Below are positions 46,093 to 56,192 of a stretch of 64,000 nt of DNA, in pieces. A program made the position numbers and the translations under genes. The notes under the pieces were generated by a model that saw nothing but the letters and a program-made list of their open reading frames with translations, ran no database searches and had not been told where the DNA came from. This DNA is from Lachnospiraceae bacterium. GTDB taxonomy: Bacteria; Bacillota; Clostridia; Lachnospirales; Lachnospiraceae. The stretch lies in contig JAQYAY010000024.1 in assembly GCA_029338735.1 (NCBI GenBank), positions 1 through 64,000 on the forward strand, written 5' to 3'. The first letter of the stretch is position 1, and the number at the start of each line of letters is the position of its first letter.

Positions 46093-47193
46093 TTATCTTA
46101 TGTGCAGCTTATAACTATGTGCCTCAAGCAGTTCCTTCGCCGCCTCGAAATCCTTCTCCGAATACAGCTCAATCTGCAGCACACCTTCTTCGAACTCACG
46201 GTTATGAATGATCCCGATATTCTTGATGGAAATACCGGAAGCCGCAAGAATAGTCGCAACAGTCGCAATCTGCCCGGGCTCATCCCGCAGATCTGAATAC
46301 AGCGTAAAGTCCGCAGGAATAAGGCCGGATTTACGAACAGGAAGACTGTCACGGAAATCCTTGGCCGACTGGAACTTAGACCTGATCAGGGCGCCATCAC
46401 CGTCTTCAATAGACCTGCGGAAACCATTCAGAATATCCTCATAGCTGTCAATCATCCGGAGTATTGCGTCCTTATTTGACAAGCATATATTCTCCCACAT
46501 GACAGGAGACGAGGATGAAATCCTCGTGATATCTCTGAATCCGCCCGCTGCAATTGTCTTCAGCAGGTCGTCCTTATTATTTTCACTCACCAGATTCACA
46601 AGCGAAGCCGAGATCACATGTGGCAGATGGCTGATTGCAGCGACTGCGAGATCATGCTCGTGTGGCTTTAAGACCATTGTCTGCGAACCAAGCGAAGTGA
46701 TGAATTTATTGAACTCAGGAACTATTTCTTTTGCCTTATCACTCTGATATGTCAGAAGATAATAAGCATTCTCAAGGAACGCCGGATCAGAATATGCATA
46801 TCCTGTATTCTCTGAACCCGTCATCGGATGACCACCTATGAACTGATCGGAAAGTCCAAGCTTCTCGATTTCAGCAGCGATATCACCCTTTACCGAACCG
46901 ACATCCGTAATCAGTGTATCAGGCTTCAGATACGGTTTTATCCTGGACAGATATTCAATATTTTTAAGTACAGGAGAGCACAAAAAAATAACGTCACAAT
47001 CCGCAATCTCTTCATCCGAGAGCAGATCATCATTTTCAATAAGACCGTCATTGTAAGCGGCTTCAACAGTCTCCTTATGTCCGGTCGTCGCATACAGCCG
47101 GATGTCAGGATAGATCTGTTTTATAGCCTTCGCGACAGAGCCGCCAATGAGCCCCAGACCTACAAAAACTATTTTCCTGGGATTAAAATCCAA
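46093..47193 (-). CDS. tyrA: Prephenate dehydrogenase with ACT domain
   Basis: About 366 residues. It oxidises prephenate to 4-hydroxyphenylpyruvate for tyrosine. The NAD-binding motif FVGLGLIGGSVAK is at about 10-22, GGHPMTGSENTGY is the substrate block, and the C-terminal ~75 residues form an ACT domain (PGQIATVATILAASGISIKNIGI) that fits tyrosine feedback control. The start is TTG 47193 with AAAGG before it: the track ATG at 47262 lies on the -35 box of a perfect promoter, so it cannot be used. Confidence 0.94.
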   Translation of the reverse strand: MDFNPRKIVFVGLGLIGGSVAKAIKQIYPDIRLYATTGHKETVEAAYNDGLIENDDLLSDEEIADCDVIFLCSPVLKNIEYLSRIKPYLKPDTLITDVGSVKGDIAAEIEKLGLSDQFIGGHPMTGSENTGYAYSDPAFLENAYYLLTYQSDKAKEIVPEFNKFITSLGSQTMVLKPHEHDLAVAAISHLPHVISASLVNLVSENNKDDLLKTIAAGGFRDITRISSSSPVMWENICLSNKDAILRMIDSYEDILNGFRRSIEDGDGALIRSKFQSAKDFRDSLPVRKSGLIPADFTLYSDLRDEPGQIATVATILAASGISIKNIGIIHNREFEEGVLQIELYSEKDFEAAKELLEAHSYKLHIR

Positions 47194-47233
47194 TTTCTTT
47201 TTCCTTTCCAAAAGTGACAATTCACAAACATTT

Positions 47234-47262
47234 ATAATACTTTTACAGGAGATGATTGTCAA
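47234..47262 (-). promoter_or_regulatory. SigA-type promoter of tyrA-aroA
   Basis: Minus strand: TTGACA (47257-47262), 17-bp spacer, TATTAT (47234-47239). The -35 box overlaps the stop codon of rnhA. A start near 47227 leaves a short leader before the TTG start codon. Confidence 0.85.
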
Positions 47263-47870
47263 ATGCCTATGGCTTCCTTTGCAATACGGTCGGCCATTTC
47301 ATTGTACTCTACACCAGTATGTGCGGCGACCTTGTGAAAACTGATGACAATTTTCTGATTCATACGCTTCATATAGTCCGCATACTGCTTCGTCAGCGGA
47401 TTGTTCGTCTTCCACTGGCCTGTGGCCCACATCTCAATACCTGCGTAGTCATAACAGATATCAACCGATTCATAGCCATTATCATACGCGTACTTCGCAG
47501 CGTTCATGGCGCCGAGCATCTCTCCCCCGACATTTCGTATTGCAAGAACTGACGGATCATTCCCGCTGCCGTTCTTCGTCTCTATCGTATCATCAGGCTT
47601 TATGAAGACACAGCCATATGAGTACCTGCCCTTATCCTTAGAAAAGCTGCCATCCACATATGCTATCAGCATTTTCTCTTCCGGAATGTCATCCAGTCTC
47701 GAATCGTCTTCATCGGGCTTCATATATGAAATCGCTTCCTGCTCAGTCACAAAGCCCTTATATACGGCTCCCTTGAAACCTGTTACCTGCTTCTTGCACT
47801 CGTCCCAGCTTCTGAAGATTCCTGTCTTTCTTCCTTTTTTTACCGCATAAAAATGTTTTTTCTCAGCCAT
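47259..47870 (-). CDS. rnhA: Ribonuclease H1 with N-terminal viroplasmin domain
   Basis: A 203-residue protein that cuts RNA in RNA-DNA hybrids. The N-terminal ~50 residues are a Caulimovirus-type viroplasmin / hybrid-binding domain (FYAVKKGRKTGIFRSWDECKKQVTGFKGAVYKGF). The catalytic domain carries Asp73 (YVDGSF), Glu117 (GGEMLGAMNA), Asp141 (CYDYAG), His184 and Asp194 (NEMADRIAKEA), so the active site is complete. It is the last gene before the tyrA promoter. The fusion to a hybrid-binding domain is common in eukaryotes and several Clostridia. Confidence 0.94.
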   Translation of the reverse strand: MAEKKHFYAVKKGRKTGIFRSWDECKKQVTGFKGAVYKGFVTEQEAISYMKPDEDDSRLDDIPEEKMLIAYVDGSFSKDKGRYSYGCVFIKPDDTIETKNGSGNDPSVLAIRNVGGEMLGAMNAAKYAYDNGYESVDICYDYAGIEMWATGQWKTNNPLTKQYADYMKRMNQKIVISFHKVAAHTGVEYNEMADRIAKEAIGI

Positions 47871-47882
47871 ATCTTCCTTTTT

Positions 47883-48740
47883 TCAGCCTGCAAAAATCAC
47901 ATCTTTGAACTGGTCATTCTCAACTGATCTGTTGTCCGGCTTATAGTAGTATGTCTTTCCAGATACCTTAAAACCGTACAGGAGATTCCTGCCCTTTACC
48001 TTCATTGAGGTAAAAGTAATCTTTTTGCCCTTCTTAAATGTTTTTGTCTTCTTAAGTGCCGTGCTCGTATATGCCTTCATATTACGTGCAAGTGTCAGCT
48101 TTTTCGTTGTATTATTCTTTTTCGAAGCTGTCTTCATCGTAGTGAATCCCTTGAAATCAAGCGATGAAAATACGAGCTTCCCATTTTTCTCTGTAAATAT
48201 GACATCATAACTCGTAGCACCCGTGGAATCGAGCATTCCTCCACCGATGCAGTATATCTTCGCGCCATTGGCAAAATATGGATCTGAGTCCGTATGTATA
48301 CCGAATCTGACCATCGGATCCGCATTGCATACCTTTACCAGCTCATCCTTTGCGGCATCATATCTCAGGAACTCGCAGAGGTTATAATCATCATTTTCGA
48401 TGAAATCACGGACATACATATACTGTGAGCCTGACTTCAGCTTTATCAGTGTCATCTCTGCATACGAAGTCCTCTGTGTCGACACAAAACATTCACTGCC
48501 ATTTATCATGATCTTAAAGCCATCTGCGTCGCCATCATCATTTCTCTTTCCCATGGCCAGTGTGATGCTGTCTGGTACGCCATCACCTGTGATGTCATAT
48601 GATGTATATTCCTCATCACAATCCATCTCAAATACATTGCTTGCAGCTGACCCAGCTCTGGCCTCTATTGGTGTGAGACCAGTAATTACCATTGCTGTTA
48701 CAGCTATAACAGCTGTTATTTTTCCAATTATTTTTTTCAT
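47883..48740 (-). CDS. Secreted protein of unknown function with Asp-rich calcium-type loops
   Basis: About 285 residues from the ATG at 48740, with GGAGCTGC before it; the track start (49154) lies within the divergent gene. It begins MKKIIGKITAVIAVTAMVITG, a signal peptide cleaved near IEARA. The first part of the mature protein has D-x-D-x-D-G loops (DITGDGVPDSITL, NDDGDADGFKI) of the kind that bind calcium in FG-GAP or dockerin-type repeats. The C-terminal ~90 residues are Lys-rich and beta-type (KKTKTFKKGKKITFTSMKVKG). I do not recognise a family. It lies 12 nt upstream of rnhA and is divergent from the MATE transporter. Confidence 0.8.
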   Translation of the reverse strand: MKKIIGKITAVIAVTAMVITGLTPIEARAGSAASNVFEMDCDEEYTSYDITGDGVPDSITLAMGKRNDDGDADGFKIMINGSECFVSTQRTSYAEMTLIKLKSGSQYMYVRDFIENDDYNLCEFLRYDAAKDELVKVCNADPMVRFGIHTDSDPYFANGAKIYCIGGGMLDSTGATSYDVIFTEKNGKLVFSSLDFKGFTTMKTASKKNNTTKKLTLARNMKAYTSTALKKTKTFKKGKKITFTSMKVKGRNLLYGFKVSGKTYYYKPDNRSVENDQFKDVIFAG

Positions 48741-48767
48741 AAAAAGCAGCTCCTTTGTCATGGCTAT

Positions 48768-48796
48768 ATAGTAACGGATTGGCCGGTTAATTGCAA
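48768..48796 (-). promoter_or_regulatory. Promoter of the secreted protein gene, -35 shared with the opposite gene
   Basis: Minus strand: TTGCAA (48791-48796), 17-bp spacer, TACTAT (48768-48773). TTGCAA is self-complementary and also the -35 of the rightward MATE promoter, so the two promoters overlap. Confidence 0.65.
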
Positions 48797-48818
48797 TATT
48801 ACATGAAACATATATAAT
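48791..48818 (+). promoter_or_regulatory. Promoter of the MATE gene, leaderless architecture
   Basis: Plus strand: TTGCAA (48791-48796), 16-bp spacer, perfect TATAAT (48813-48818), then 7 bases and ATG (48826). The predicted start site falls on or next to the A of ATG. Confidence 0.7.
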
Positions 48819-48825
48819 ATATCTT

Positions 48826-50172
48826 ATGAATTCAGAAGGAAAGAACGGAATCACTACAGGAGTGATATGGAAACAGATACTCATATTTTTCTTCCCGATA
48901 CTCATCGGGGCGGTGTTCCAGACTCTATATAATACAGTCGATGCAGTCGTCGTAGGGAGATTCTCCGGGAAAATTGCTCTCGCAAGCGTGGGTGGATCAT
49001 CAGGACAGATAGTTGGATTTATTTTTACTTTTTTCATGGGACTATCATCCGGCGCAACCGTTATTATAGCGCAGGCATACGGTGCAGAGGATTCCGGAAG
49101 AGTCGATTGTGCGCTGCACACTGCATATACATTTGCCCTTGCAGGCGGCATCATCCTTGGCCTCCTCGGTATACTTCTCGCATCTCCTCTTCTGATGCTG
49201 CTTCAGACACCGTCTGACCTGTTTGGACAGTCACTCATATATGTGCGGATCCTGATGGCCGGACTTGTATTTACTCTGATCTATAATATGGGGTCAGGTA
49301 TTCTGCGTGCAATTGGAGATTCCAGACGACCGCTGTATATACTAATCGCCTGCTGTGGAATGAATATAGTTCTTGACCTGTGGTTCGTCGCAGGCCTTGG
49401 AAAAGGTGTCTTCGGTGCCGGCATCGCTACCGTGATCTCACAGGCATTTTCAGCAGTTCTTGTGACCTGGCTTCTTATGGAAAAGACTGATGGCATGCAT
49501 CTTTCTTTTAAAAAGCTTCACATCAACCCAAAAGTACTCTCAAGGATTCTGTCAATCGGTTTTCCTACTGCAATAGCAGGCAGCATGTTTACAGTGTCCA
49601 ATATGATACTGCAGGCATCCATCAACCATATGGGCTCAGATACCGTGGCTGCATGGACGGCATACAACAGAATTGATGCGTTCTGGTGGCTTACAGATGA
49701 AGCGTTCTGCGTCTCGATCACGACATTCGTCGGCCAGAACTATGGTGCCGGAAAACCTGACAGAATCACAAGAGGTATAAGGGATGTCATTGGGATGGAG
49801 GCTGTTCTTGCAGTCGCTGCAGGAATACTTGTGGTATCTGCAGCGCCTTTTCTAATGTCTTTATTTACCACATCACAGAACGTAATTGATATAGGTGTCA
49901 GAATATCACGGGTGATTGCACCGTTCTACTGGATATTCGTATGCCCGGAGATTTTTTCATCATCGCTTCGTGCAGAAAATCACGTCACATTCACAACTAT
50001 ATCAAATATCCTGTGTATCTGCATATTCAGAATCATCTGGACATACGTAGCAGCAGGCAAGGACGTATCCTTCCTGCTGCTCTGTTATCCTATAAGCTAT
50101 TCAATTGCTTTGACTCTCGTATCGGTCTACTTTGCCATAAAGCAGCCTCGGATCATGAAAAAGCTGAGATGA
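48826..50172 (+). CDS. MATE family efflux transporter
   Basis: A 448-residue membrane protein with about 12 hydrophobic segments, of the DinF/NorM-like MATE superfamily: IFFFPILIGAVFQTLYNTVDAVVVGRFSGKIALASVGGSSGQI is the typical N-terminal half. It exports drugs or metabolites using ion gradients; substrate unknown. The start ATG has no Shine-Dalgarno site and lies exactly 7 bases after a perfect -10 box, so the mRNA is probably leaderless. The stop TGA is directly followed by the stop of the convergent MCP gene, so the two coding regions touch. Confidence 0.92.
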   Translation: MNSEGKNGITTGVIWKQILIFFFPILIGAVFQTLYNTVDAVVVGRFSGKIALASVGGSSGQIVGFIFTFFMGLSSGATVIIAQAYGAEDSGRVDCALHTAYTFALAGGIILGLLGILLASPLLMLLQTPSDLFGQSLIYVRILMAGLVFTLIYNMGSGILRAIGDSRRPLYILIACCGMNIVLDLWFVAGLGKGVFGAGIATVISQAFSAVLVTWLLMEKTDGMHLSFKKLHINPKVLSRILSIGFPTAIAGSMFTVSNMILQASINHMGSDTVAAWTAYNRIDAFWWLTDEAFCVSITTFVGQNYGAGKPDRITRGIRDVIGMEAVLAVAAGILVVSAAPFLMSLFTTSQNVIDIGVRISRVIAPFYWIFVCPEIFSSSLRAENHVTFTTISNILCICIFRIIWTYVAAGKDVSFLLLCYPISYSIALTLVSVYFAIKQPRIMKKLR

Positions 50173-51645
50173 TCAGCTGTTGTCCTTAACAGCCGATGTC
50201 AGCTGACCAGTGATATTCATAATATCCTTATAGCCAGTCTTCACGGCTTCAATGCCTTCATTCAGATCACTGATACCGGAGGAAATGCCCTCCATGGCTT
50301 CAGATGTCGTATTCATGCTCTCTGCTATTGAGGATACATCTGAAAGAGTCGTATCAAATATATCCTTCATCTCACTGGCACCCTGCTCGATCTCAGCTGA
50401 GCTGTCCAGCACCTTGTCCGTATTGGATCTGATCACTTCAAATGATGATGCAACCGTATCTGCATAGTCCCTGCTGTCACAAACATCATTGACACTGCTG
50501 TTCAGCTGATCTACTACGACCTGCATCTGCTTTGACACCTCTGTGATGATATCTCCGATCTGATCAGAGAAATCCGCAGAACTATCCGAGAGATTTCTGA
50601 TCTGCTCAGCCACGACTGCAAATCCTCTTCCGGCTTCTCCGGCTCTTGCTGCCTCTATTGAAGCATTCAGCGAAAGAAGATTCGTCTGTGATGAGATATC
50701 ACGTACATTCTGGAGTATGCCTGAAATATTAGTCACCTGTTCGTTCAGCTCTTCCACTGCCTGTGAAACACCTGTCATTGTATCTGACAGACTACTCATC
50801 TTTTCAGACAGATTTGTGATCATCTGATTGCCATTATGTACATTTGTTGCATTCTCTGCTGAGACTGACTTCAGACCGGCTGTAGCATCGGCCATCTTCG
50901 TGATTTTCTCAGAACTCTCTCTTATCTGACTCTCAATCCTTGAAGTCTGATCAGCTACATTCTTTGCATCATCGGCTACATTCTGGCTGGTGGCTGCAAT
51001 CTCTGTGGATGCACTGCTTGCCGACTCTACACTCTGTGAAATATTCTGTGAAGTCGTATCAAGTACGGTCAGAGAATCCTTAATCTCATCAAGAAGTGAT
51101 GTTGCACGCTTCGACTGTACCTGTGAATCACGGCTCGACTTTGTGATGCTATTGAAGGATTCCCTGTTGAGTCTTGACATCGATACGAATATCATGCATC
51201 CACTGGCAATATAGACGATACAGATTGCCATTGAGTCAATTTTCCATGACGACGCAAGTTTTTCCTGATACTGAAAGTAAAATAATATCATGCAGACTGC
51301 ACTGATGATACTCTGAATAAGAATCGGTCTGAAATCTTCATATATCACTATCAGGAACAGATCCAGGAAAAACATCAGATAATTTGCCGTCCCCGGAAAA
51401 GCAAGCATCAGAGCTATCGAAAATCCTGACAGGATCGCCACAAACAGATACATCATGACTACAGGATTTATTTTATTCACTATAAAATAAAGAATCCCGC
51501 ATATGACTACTCCTGCAATCACAAATGGAATGATCTGTGAAACACTGACAAAAATACCATTGACAACTGCTCTTAAGATGACACAGAAAAACAATGTAAT
51601 AACAAGGATCTGACTTTTCCGTCTAAGGGTATCCTCATATTTCAT
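50173..51645 (-). CDS. Methyl-accepting chemotaxis protein with six-helix membrane input domain
   Basis: About 490 residues from ATG 51645 (AGGAGG 8 nt upstream; the track start at 51681 lies in the gdhA terminator). Six hydrophobic helices (about 14-35, 38-57, 62-82, 87-103, 109-126, 137-157) with short loops form the input region; no large extracellular domain or clear HAMP is visible. The cytoplasmic signalling domain (~160-490) ends around the conserved hairpin [26 protein letters not shown]. It would signal through CheA/CheW to flagella. The ligand is unknown. It is placed right after the gdhA terminator. Confidence 0.92.
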   Translation of the reverse strand: MKYEDTLRRKSQILVITLFFCVILRAVVNGIFVSVSQIIPFVIAGVVICGILYFIVNKINPVVMMYLFVAILSGFSIALMLAFPGTANYLMFFLDLFLIVIYEDFRPILIQSIISAVCMILFYFQYQEKLASSWKIDSMAICIVYIASGCMIFVSMSRLNRESFNSITKSSRDSQVQSKRATSLLDEIKDSLTVLDTTSQNISQSVESASSASTEIAATSQNVADDAKNVADQTSRIESQIRESSEKITKMADATAGLKSVSAENATNVHNGNQMITNLSEKMSSLSDTMTGVSQAVEELNEQVTNISGILQNVRDISSQTNLLSLNASIEAARAGEAGRGFAVVAEQIRNLSDSSADFSDQIGDIITEVSKQMQVVVDQLNSSVNDVCDSRDYADTVASSFEVIRSNTDKVLDSSAEIEQGASEMKDIFDTTLSDVSSIAESMNTTSEAMEGISSGISDLNEGIEAVKTGYKDIMNITGQLTSAVKDNS

Positions 51646-51659
51646 TAAAAAACCTCCTG

Positions 51660-51694
51660 AAAAAAATAGAACTGCAGGCACACGCCTACAGTCC
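51660..51694 (-). terminator. Rho-independent terminator between gdhA and the MCP gene
   Basis: On the minus strand GGACTGTAGGC pairs with GCCTGCAGTTC (two G-U) around a 4-nt loop, followed by TATTTTTTT. The AGGAGG of the MCP gene begins directly after the T run. Confidence 0.85.
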
Positions 51695-51741
51695 TATTTT
51701 ACTCTACTGAGAGTTTAAAATCCACTAAATTCTGTGAAAAA

Positions 51742-53100
<1,359 letters not shown>

Positions 53101-53152
53101 TTAATAAATCTCCTTTCCTTTTCCAAAGGATTTGTTTATTAGAACCTTTAAT

Positions 53153-53180
53153 ATTATAGCACAAAATGTTCCCTTGTAAA
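53153..53180 (-). promoter_or_regulatory. SigA-type promoter of gdhA
   Basis: Minus strand: TTTACA (53175-53180), 16-bp spacer, perfect TATAAT (53153-53158), ~55 bases before the ATG at 53097. Confidence 0.75.
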
Positions 53181-53187
53181 TACATTT

Positions 53188-54639
53188 TTACACGTTGATC
53201 TCAGCCTTAACTCCAAGCTCATCCTTATTGGCTTCGAGTACTGGATTAACTACATTCTCCAGATACTTTGTGACCTGACGAGGTGCGCGGCCGATATATT
53301 TCTTAGGATCCATTGACTTCTTCAGAGTATCGAGATCAAGCGGGAAAGCATCATCTGCAGCGATAAGCTCTAAGAGGTTATTATCTCCGCCGTTTTCCTT
53401 GACATTCTTTCCTGCTTCCATTGACAGTTCTCTGATACGCTCGTGAAGCTCCTGGCGGTTGCCGCCTTCCTTCACGCCGTCCATCATGATATTCTCAGTT
53501 GCCATGAATGGAAGCTCAGCCATCAGATGCTTCTCAATGACCTTCGGATATACGACAAGTCCATCTACCACATTGAGGCAAAGGTCGAGCACACCGTCTG
53601 TTGCCAGGAATCCCTCTGCTACTGAAAGACGCTTATTTGCTGAATCATCAAGCGTTCTCTCGAACCACTGCGTTGCTGAAGTAATTGCAGGATTTAAGGC
53701 ATCGATCATGATATATCTGGACAGAGATGCGATTCTCTCGCTTCTCATAGGATTTCTCTTGTAAGCCATTGCTGATGAACCGATCTGATTCTTTTCAAAT
53801 GGTTCCTCAACTTCCTTCAGATGCTGAAGGAGACGGATATCATTGCTCATCTTGTGAGCTGATGCTGCTACACCTGCAAGTACGTTGAGTACTCTTGTAT
53901 CAAGCTTTCTCGAATATGTCTGACCTGATACTGGAACGCATTCCCTGAAGCCCATCTTCTTTGCGATCATCGGGTCGATCTGATCTATCTTCTCATCATC
54001 TCCATCGAAGAGCTCCATGAAGCTGGCCTGGGTTCCTGTGGTCCCCTTGGAGCCTAGAAGCTTCATTGTGGAAATGACATAGTCGATATCTTCGAGGTCC
54101 TGCATGAACTCATTGCACCAGAGCGTTGCACGCTTGCCAACTGTCGTAGGCTGTGCAGGCTGGAAATGAGTAAATGCAAGAGTTGGCAGATCCTTGTACT
54201 TGTCTGCAAACTTTGCAAGCTCATTTATGACATTAAGGACTTTCTTTCTTACGAGCTGAAGGCCCTCACGCATGATGATGACATCTGTATTGTCACCTAC
54301 ATAGCAGCTTGTAGCTCCGAGATGAATGATGCCTGCTGCCTTCGGACACTGCTTGCCATATGCATAGACATGGCTCATCACGTCGTGTCTGACTACCTTC
54401 TCACGCTCTCTGGCGACATCATAATTGATATCGTAGATATGCTCCTTCATCTCATCAATCATATCCTGCGTGATGACAGGCTTGCCGTTTTCAGAGAGTC
54501 CGAGCTCCATCTCAGTCTCTGCAAGAGCGACCCAGAGCTTTCTCCATGTAGAGAATTTCTTGTCCTCAGAGAAAATATACTGCATCTCTTTGCTTGCATA
54601 TCTCTCACTCAGAGGACTGATGTATGCATCTGTTCCCAT
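53188..54639 (-). CDS. purB: Adenylosuccinate lyase
   Basis: A 483-residue fumarase-superfamily enzyme that acts twice in purine synthesis: SAICAR to AICAR and adenylosuccinate to AMP. The superfamily signature GSSAMAYKRNPMRSE is exact, and THFQPAQPTTVGKR and LGATSCYVGDN are also present. AAGGAG lies before the ATG. It follows purF on the same strand after a G-rich heptamer array, and is the last purine gene of the group. No terminator is seen behind it before the gdhA promoter. Confidence 0.96.
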   Translation of the reverse strand: MGTDAYISPLSERYASKEMQYIFSEDKKFSTWRKLWVALAETEMELGLSENGKPVITQDMIDEMKEHIYDINYDVAREREKVVRHDVMSHVYAYGKQCPKAAGIIHLGATSCYVGDNTDVIIMREGLQLVRKKVLNVINELAKFADKYKDLPTLAFTHFQPAQPTTVGKRATLWCNEFMQDLEDIDYVISTMKLLGSKGTTGTQASFMELFDGDDEKIDQIDPMIAKKMGFRECVPVSGQTYSRKLDTRVLNVLAGVAASAHKMSNDIRLLQHLKEVEEPFEKNQIGSSAMAYKRNPMRSERIASLSRYIMIDALNPAITSATQWFERTLDDSANKRLSVAEGFLATDGVLDLCLNVVDGLVVYPKVIEKHLMAELPFMATENIMMDGVKEGGNRQELHERIRELSMEAGKNVKENGGDNNLLELIAADDAFPLDLDTLKKSMDPKKYIGRAPRQVTKYLENVVNPVLEANKDELGVKAEINV

Positions 54640-54654
54640 AGTTGTTTAGTCTCC

Positions 54655-54728
54655 TTGATTTAGGGGTTAGGGGTTAGGGGATAGGGTTATAAACCAGGCA
54701 ATCCCTATCCCCTAAGTCCTATTCCCTA
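54655..54728. repeat. TTAGGGG heptamer array with hairpin between purF and purB
   Basis: Plus strand TTAGGGG repeats (54660-54680) followed by ATAGGG, loop, and CCCTATCCCCTAA; TTAGGGGATAGGG and its complement form a 13-bp hairpin. GGGG-TTA-GGGG-TTA-GGGG-ATA-GGG (54663-54686) is a G-quadruplex-type pattern. Read leftward, the array begins with the purF stop codon TAG. Confidence 0.8.
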
Positions 54729-56168
54729 TTTTTCGTAACTTCCACGTATATCATCCTTCGGCGGCTCCAGCGGATACTTGCCTGTGAAGCAGCCTTTGCA
54801 GATTCCAAGTCCGTCGACCATCTGCTCAAGGCGGTCTATAGACAGATATGCCAGAGAATCAGCTCCAATTATTTTTCTGATATCTTCTATGCTTCTGTTG
54901 TATGCTATCAACTGCTCCCGGACAGGAATATCTGTACCGAAATAGCATGGCCACAGGAACGGAGGCGATGAAATACGTACGTGCACCTCTGTTGCTCCAG
55001 CTTCCTTGAGCATACCGACAATTCTGTCTGAAGTCGTTCCTCGGACAATCGAATCATCGATCATGATGACACGCTTGCCGGCAACTGCCTCACGGAGCAC
55101 ATTGAGCTTCACCCTGACTGATGACTCACGGCTCTTCTGGCCAGGCTTGATGAAGGTACGGCCTACATAGCTGTTCTTTACAAAAGCAGTACCATATGGA
55201 ATGCCTGACTCCATAGCATATCCCATGGCGGCGGCATTGCCGGATTCCGGAACACCTACCACGAGATCAGCATCAACAGGAGAATCCTGTGCCAGGAAAC
55301 GACCCGCCTTGATCCTTGAACTGTAGACAGATACACCGTCTATATAAGAGTCCAGCCTTGAAAAATAGATATACTCAAAAATGCATCTGGCCTGCTTCTC
55401 AGGCGGCAGCGCACGTGACATATCAGAATGAAGGACACCGTCTGACTTCACCCAGACAGTCTCACCAGGTCTCACGTCGCGGACAAACTCAGCCCCAATC
55501 GTATCAAGAGCAGCAGTCTCAGATGTGAAAATATAGCTGTTGCCACGCTTGCCGATCACAAGCGGCTTGAATCCATGAGGATCTCTTACGGCAATCAGCT
55601 TTCTCGGACTCATAAGAACGAACGAGAAAGCACCTTTGAGCTTCTCGCAGGCCTTATTCACAGCCTCTTCAACAGTAGCAGAATGAATTCTCTCACGGGC
55701 AATCAGGTACAGGATAGGCTCGGTATCAATAGTAGACTGGAAAATAGCACCAGTCTCCGACAGATACTGCTTGAGCTCGTTGGCATTGATCAGATTACCA
55801 TTATGAGCGAGTCCCAGAGTACCCTTCAGGTAATTGATGACCATAGGCTGGGCATTTTCTCTTGTAGACTCACCGGCCGTCGAATACCTGACATGACCGA
55901 CACCGATATCACCATGAAGAGTAGACAGATTGTCCTTGGAGAAGACCTCATTCGCAAGACCCATATCCTTGATGAGACTCACATTGTTCTTCGGACCATC
56001 GGTATCAGAAACCGCAATACCAGCGCTTTCCTGACCACGGTGTTGGAGAGCAAAGAGACCATAGTATATGGTGCTCGCTACATCCTCGCCATCCAGGTCA
56101 TATATACCAAATACTCCACATTCTTCGTGGAGTTCATCATTCACATTTGTTTCAAAATACTTTTCCAT
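54726..56168 (-). CDS. purF: Amidophosphoribosyltransferase
   Basis: A 480-residue enzyme of the first step of purine synthesis; it transfers glutamine ammonia to PRPP. The catalytic Cys is residue 17 in HEECGVFGIYD, after a 16-residue propeptide of the B. subtilis type. GLFALQHRGQESAGIAV and the PRPP motif VIMIDDSIVRGTTSDR are intact; the cysteine-rich C-terminal region (GICKGCFTGKYP) fits the Fe-S class. The ATG has no Shine-Dalgarno match: the upstream bases are TAACCACTTAAACAT, and a heptamer-like repeat fills the 24-nt gap after purC. Confidence 0.96.
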   Translation of the reverse strand: MEKYFETNVNDELHEECGVFGIYDLDGEDVASTIYYGLFALQHRGQESAGIAVSDTDGPKNNVSLIKDMGLANEVFSKDNLSTLHGDIGVGHVRYSTAGESTRENAQPMVINYLKGTLGLAHNGNLINANELKQYLSETGAIFQSTIDTEPILYLIARERIHSATVEEAVNKACEKLKGAFSFVLMSPRKLIAVRDPHGFKPLVIGKRGNSYIFTSETAALDTIGAEFVRDVRPGETVWVKSDGVLHSDMSRALPPEKQARCIFEYIYFSRLDSYIDGVSVYSSRIKAGRFLAQDSPVDADLVVGVPESGNAAAMGYAMESGIPYGTAFVKNSYVGRTFIKPGQKSRESSVRVKLNVLREAVAGKRVIMIDDSIVRGTTSDRIVGMLKEAGATEVHVRISSPPFLWPCYFGTDIPVREQLIAYNRSIEDIRKIIGADSLAYLSIDRLEQMVDGLGICKGCFTGKYPLEPPKDDIRGSYEK

Positions 56169-56192
56169 ATGTTTAAGTGGTTAGGGGTTAAC
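56169..56192. repeat. Short heptamer-type repeat between purC and purF
   Basis: TAGGTTAACCCCTAACCACTT on the minus strand, beginning with the purC stop TAG and filling the 24 bases up to the purF start. It shares the CCCCTAA/TTAGGGG word with the two longer arrays. Confidence 0.5.

Noticed and set aside
48741-49154. N-terminal extension of the secreted protein
   Set aside because: Lies opposite the MATE gene; a clear signal peptide and ribosome site are at 48740.
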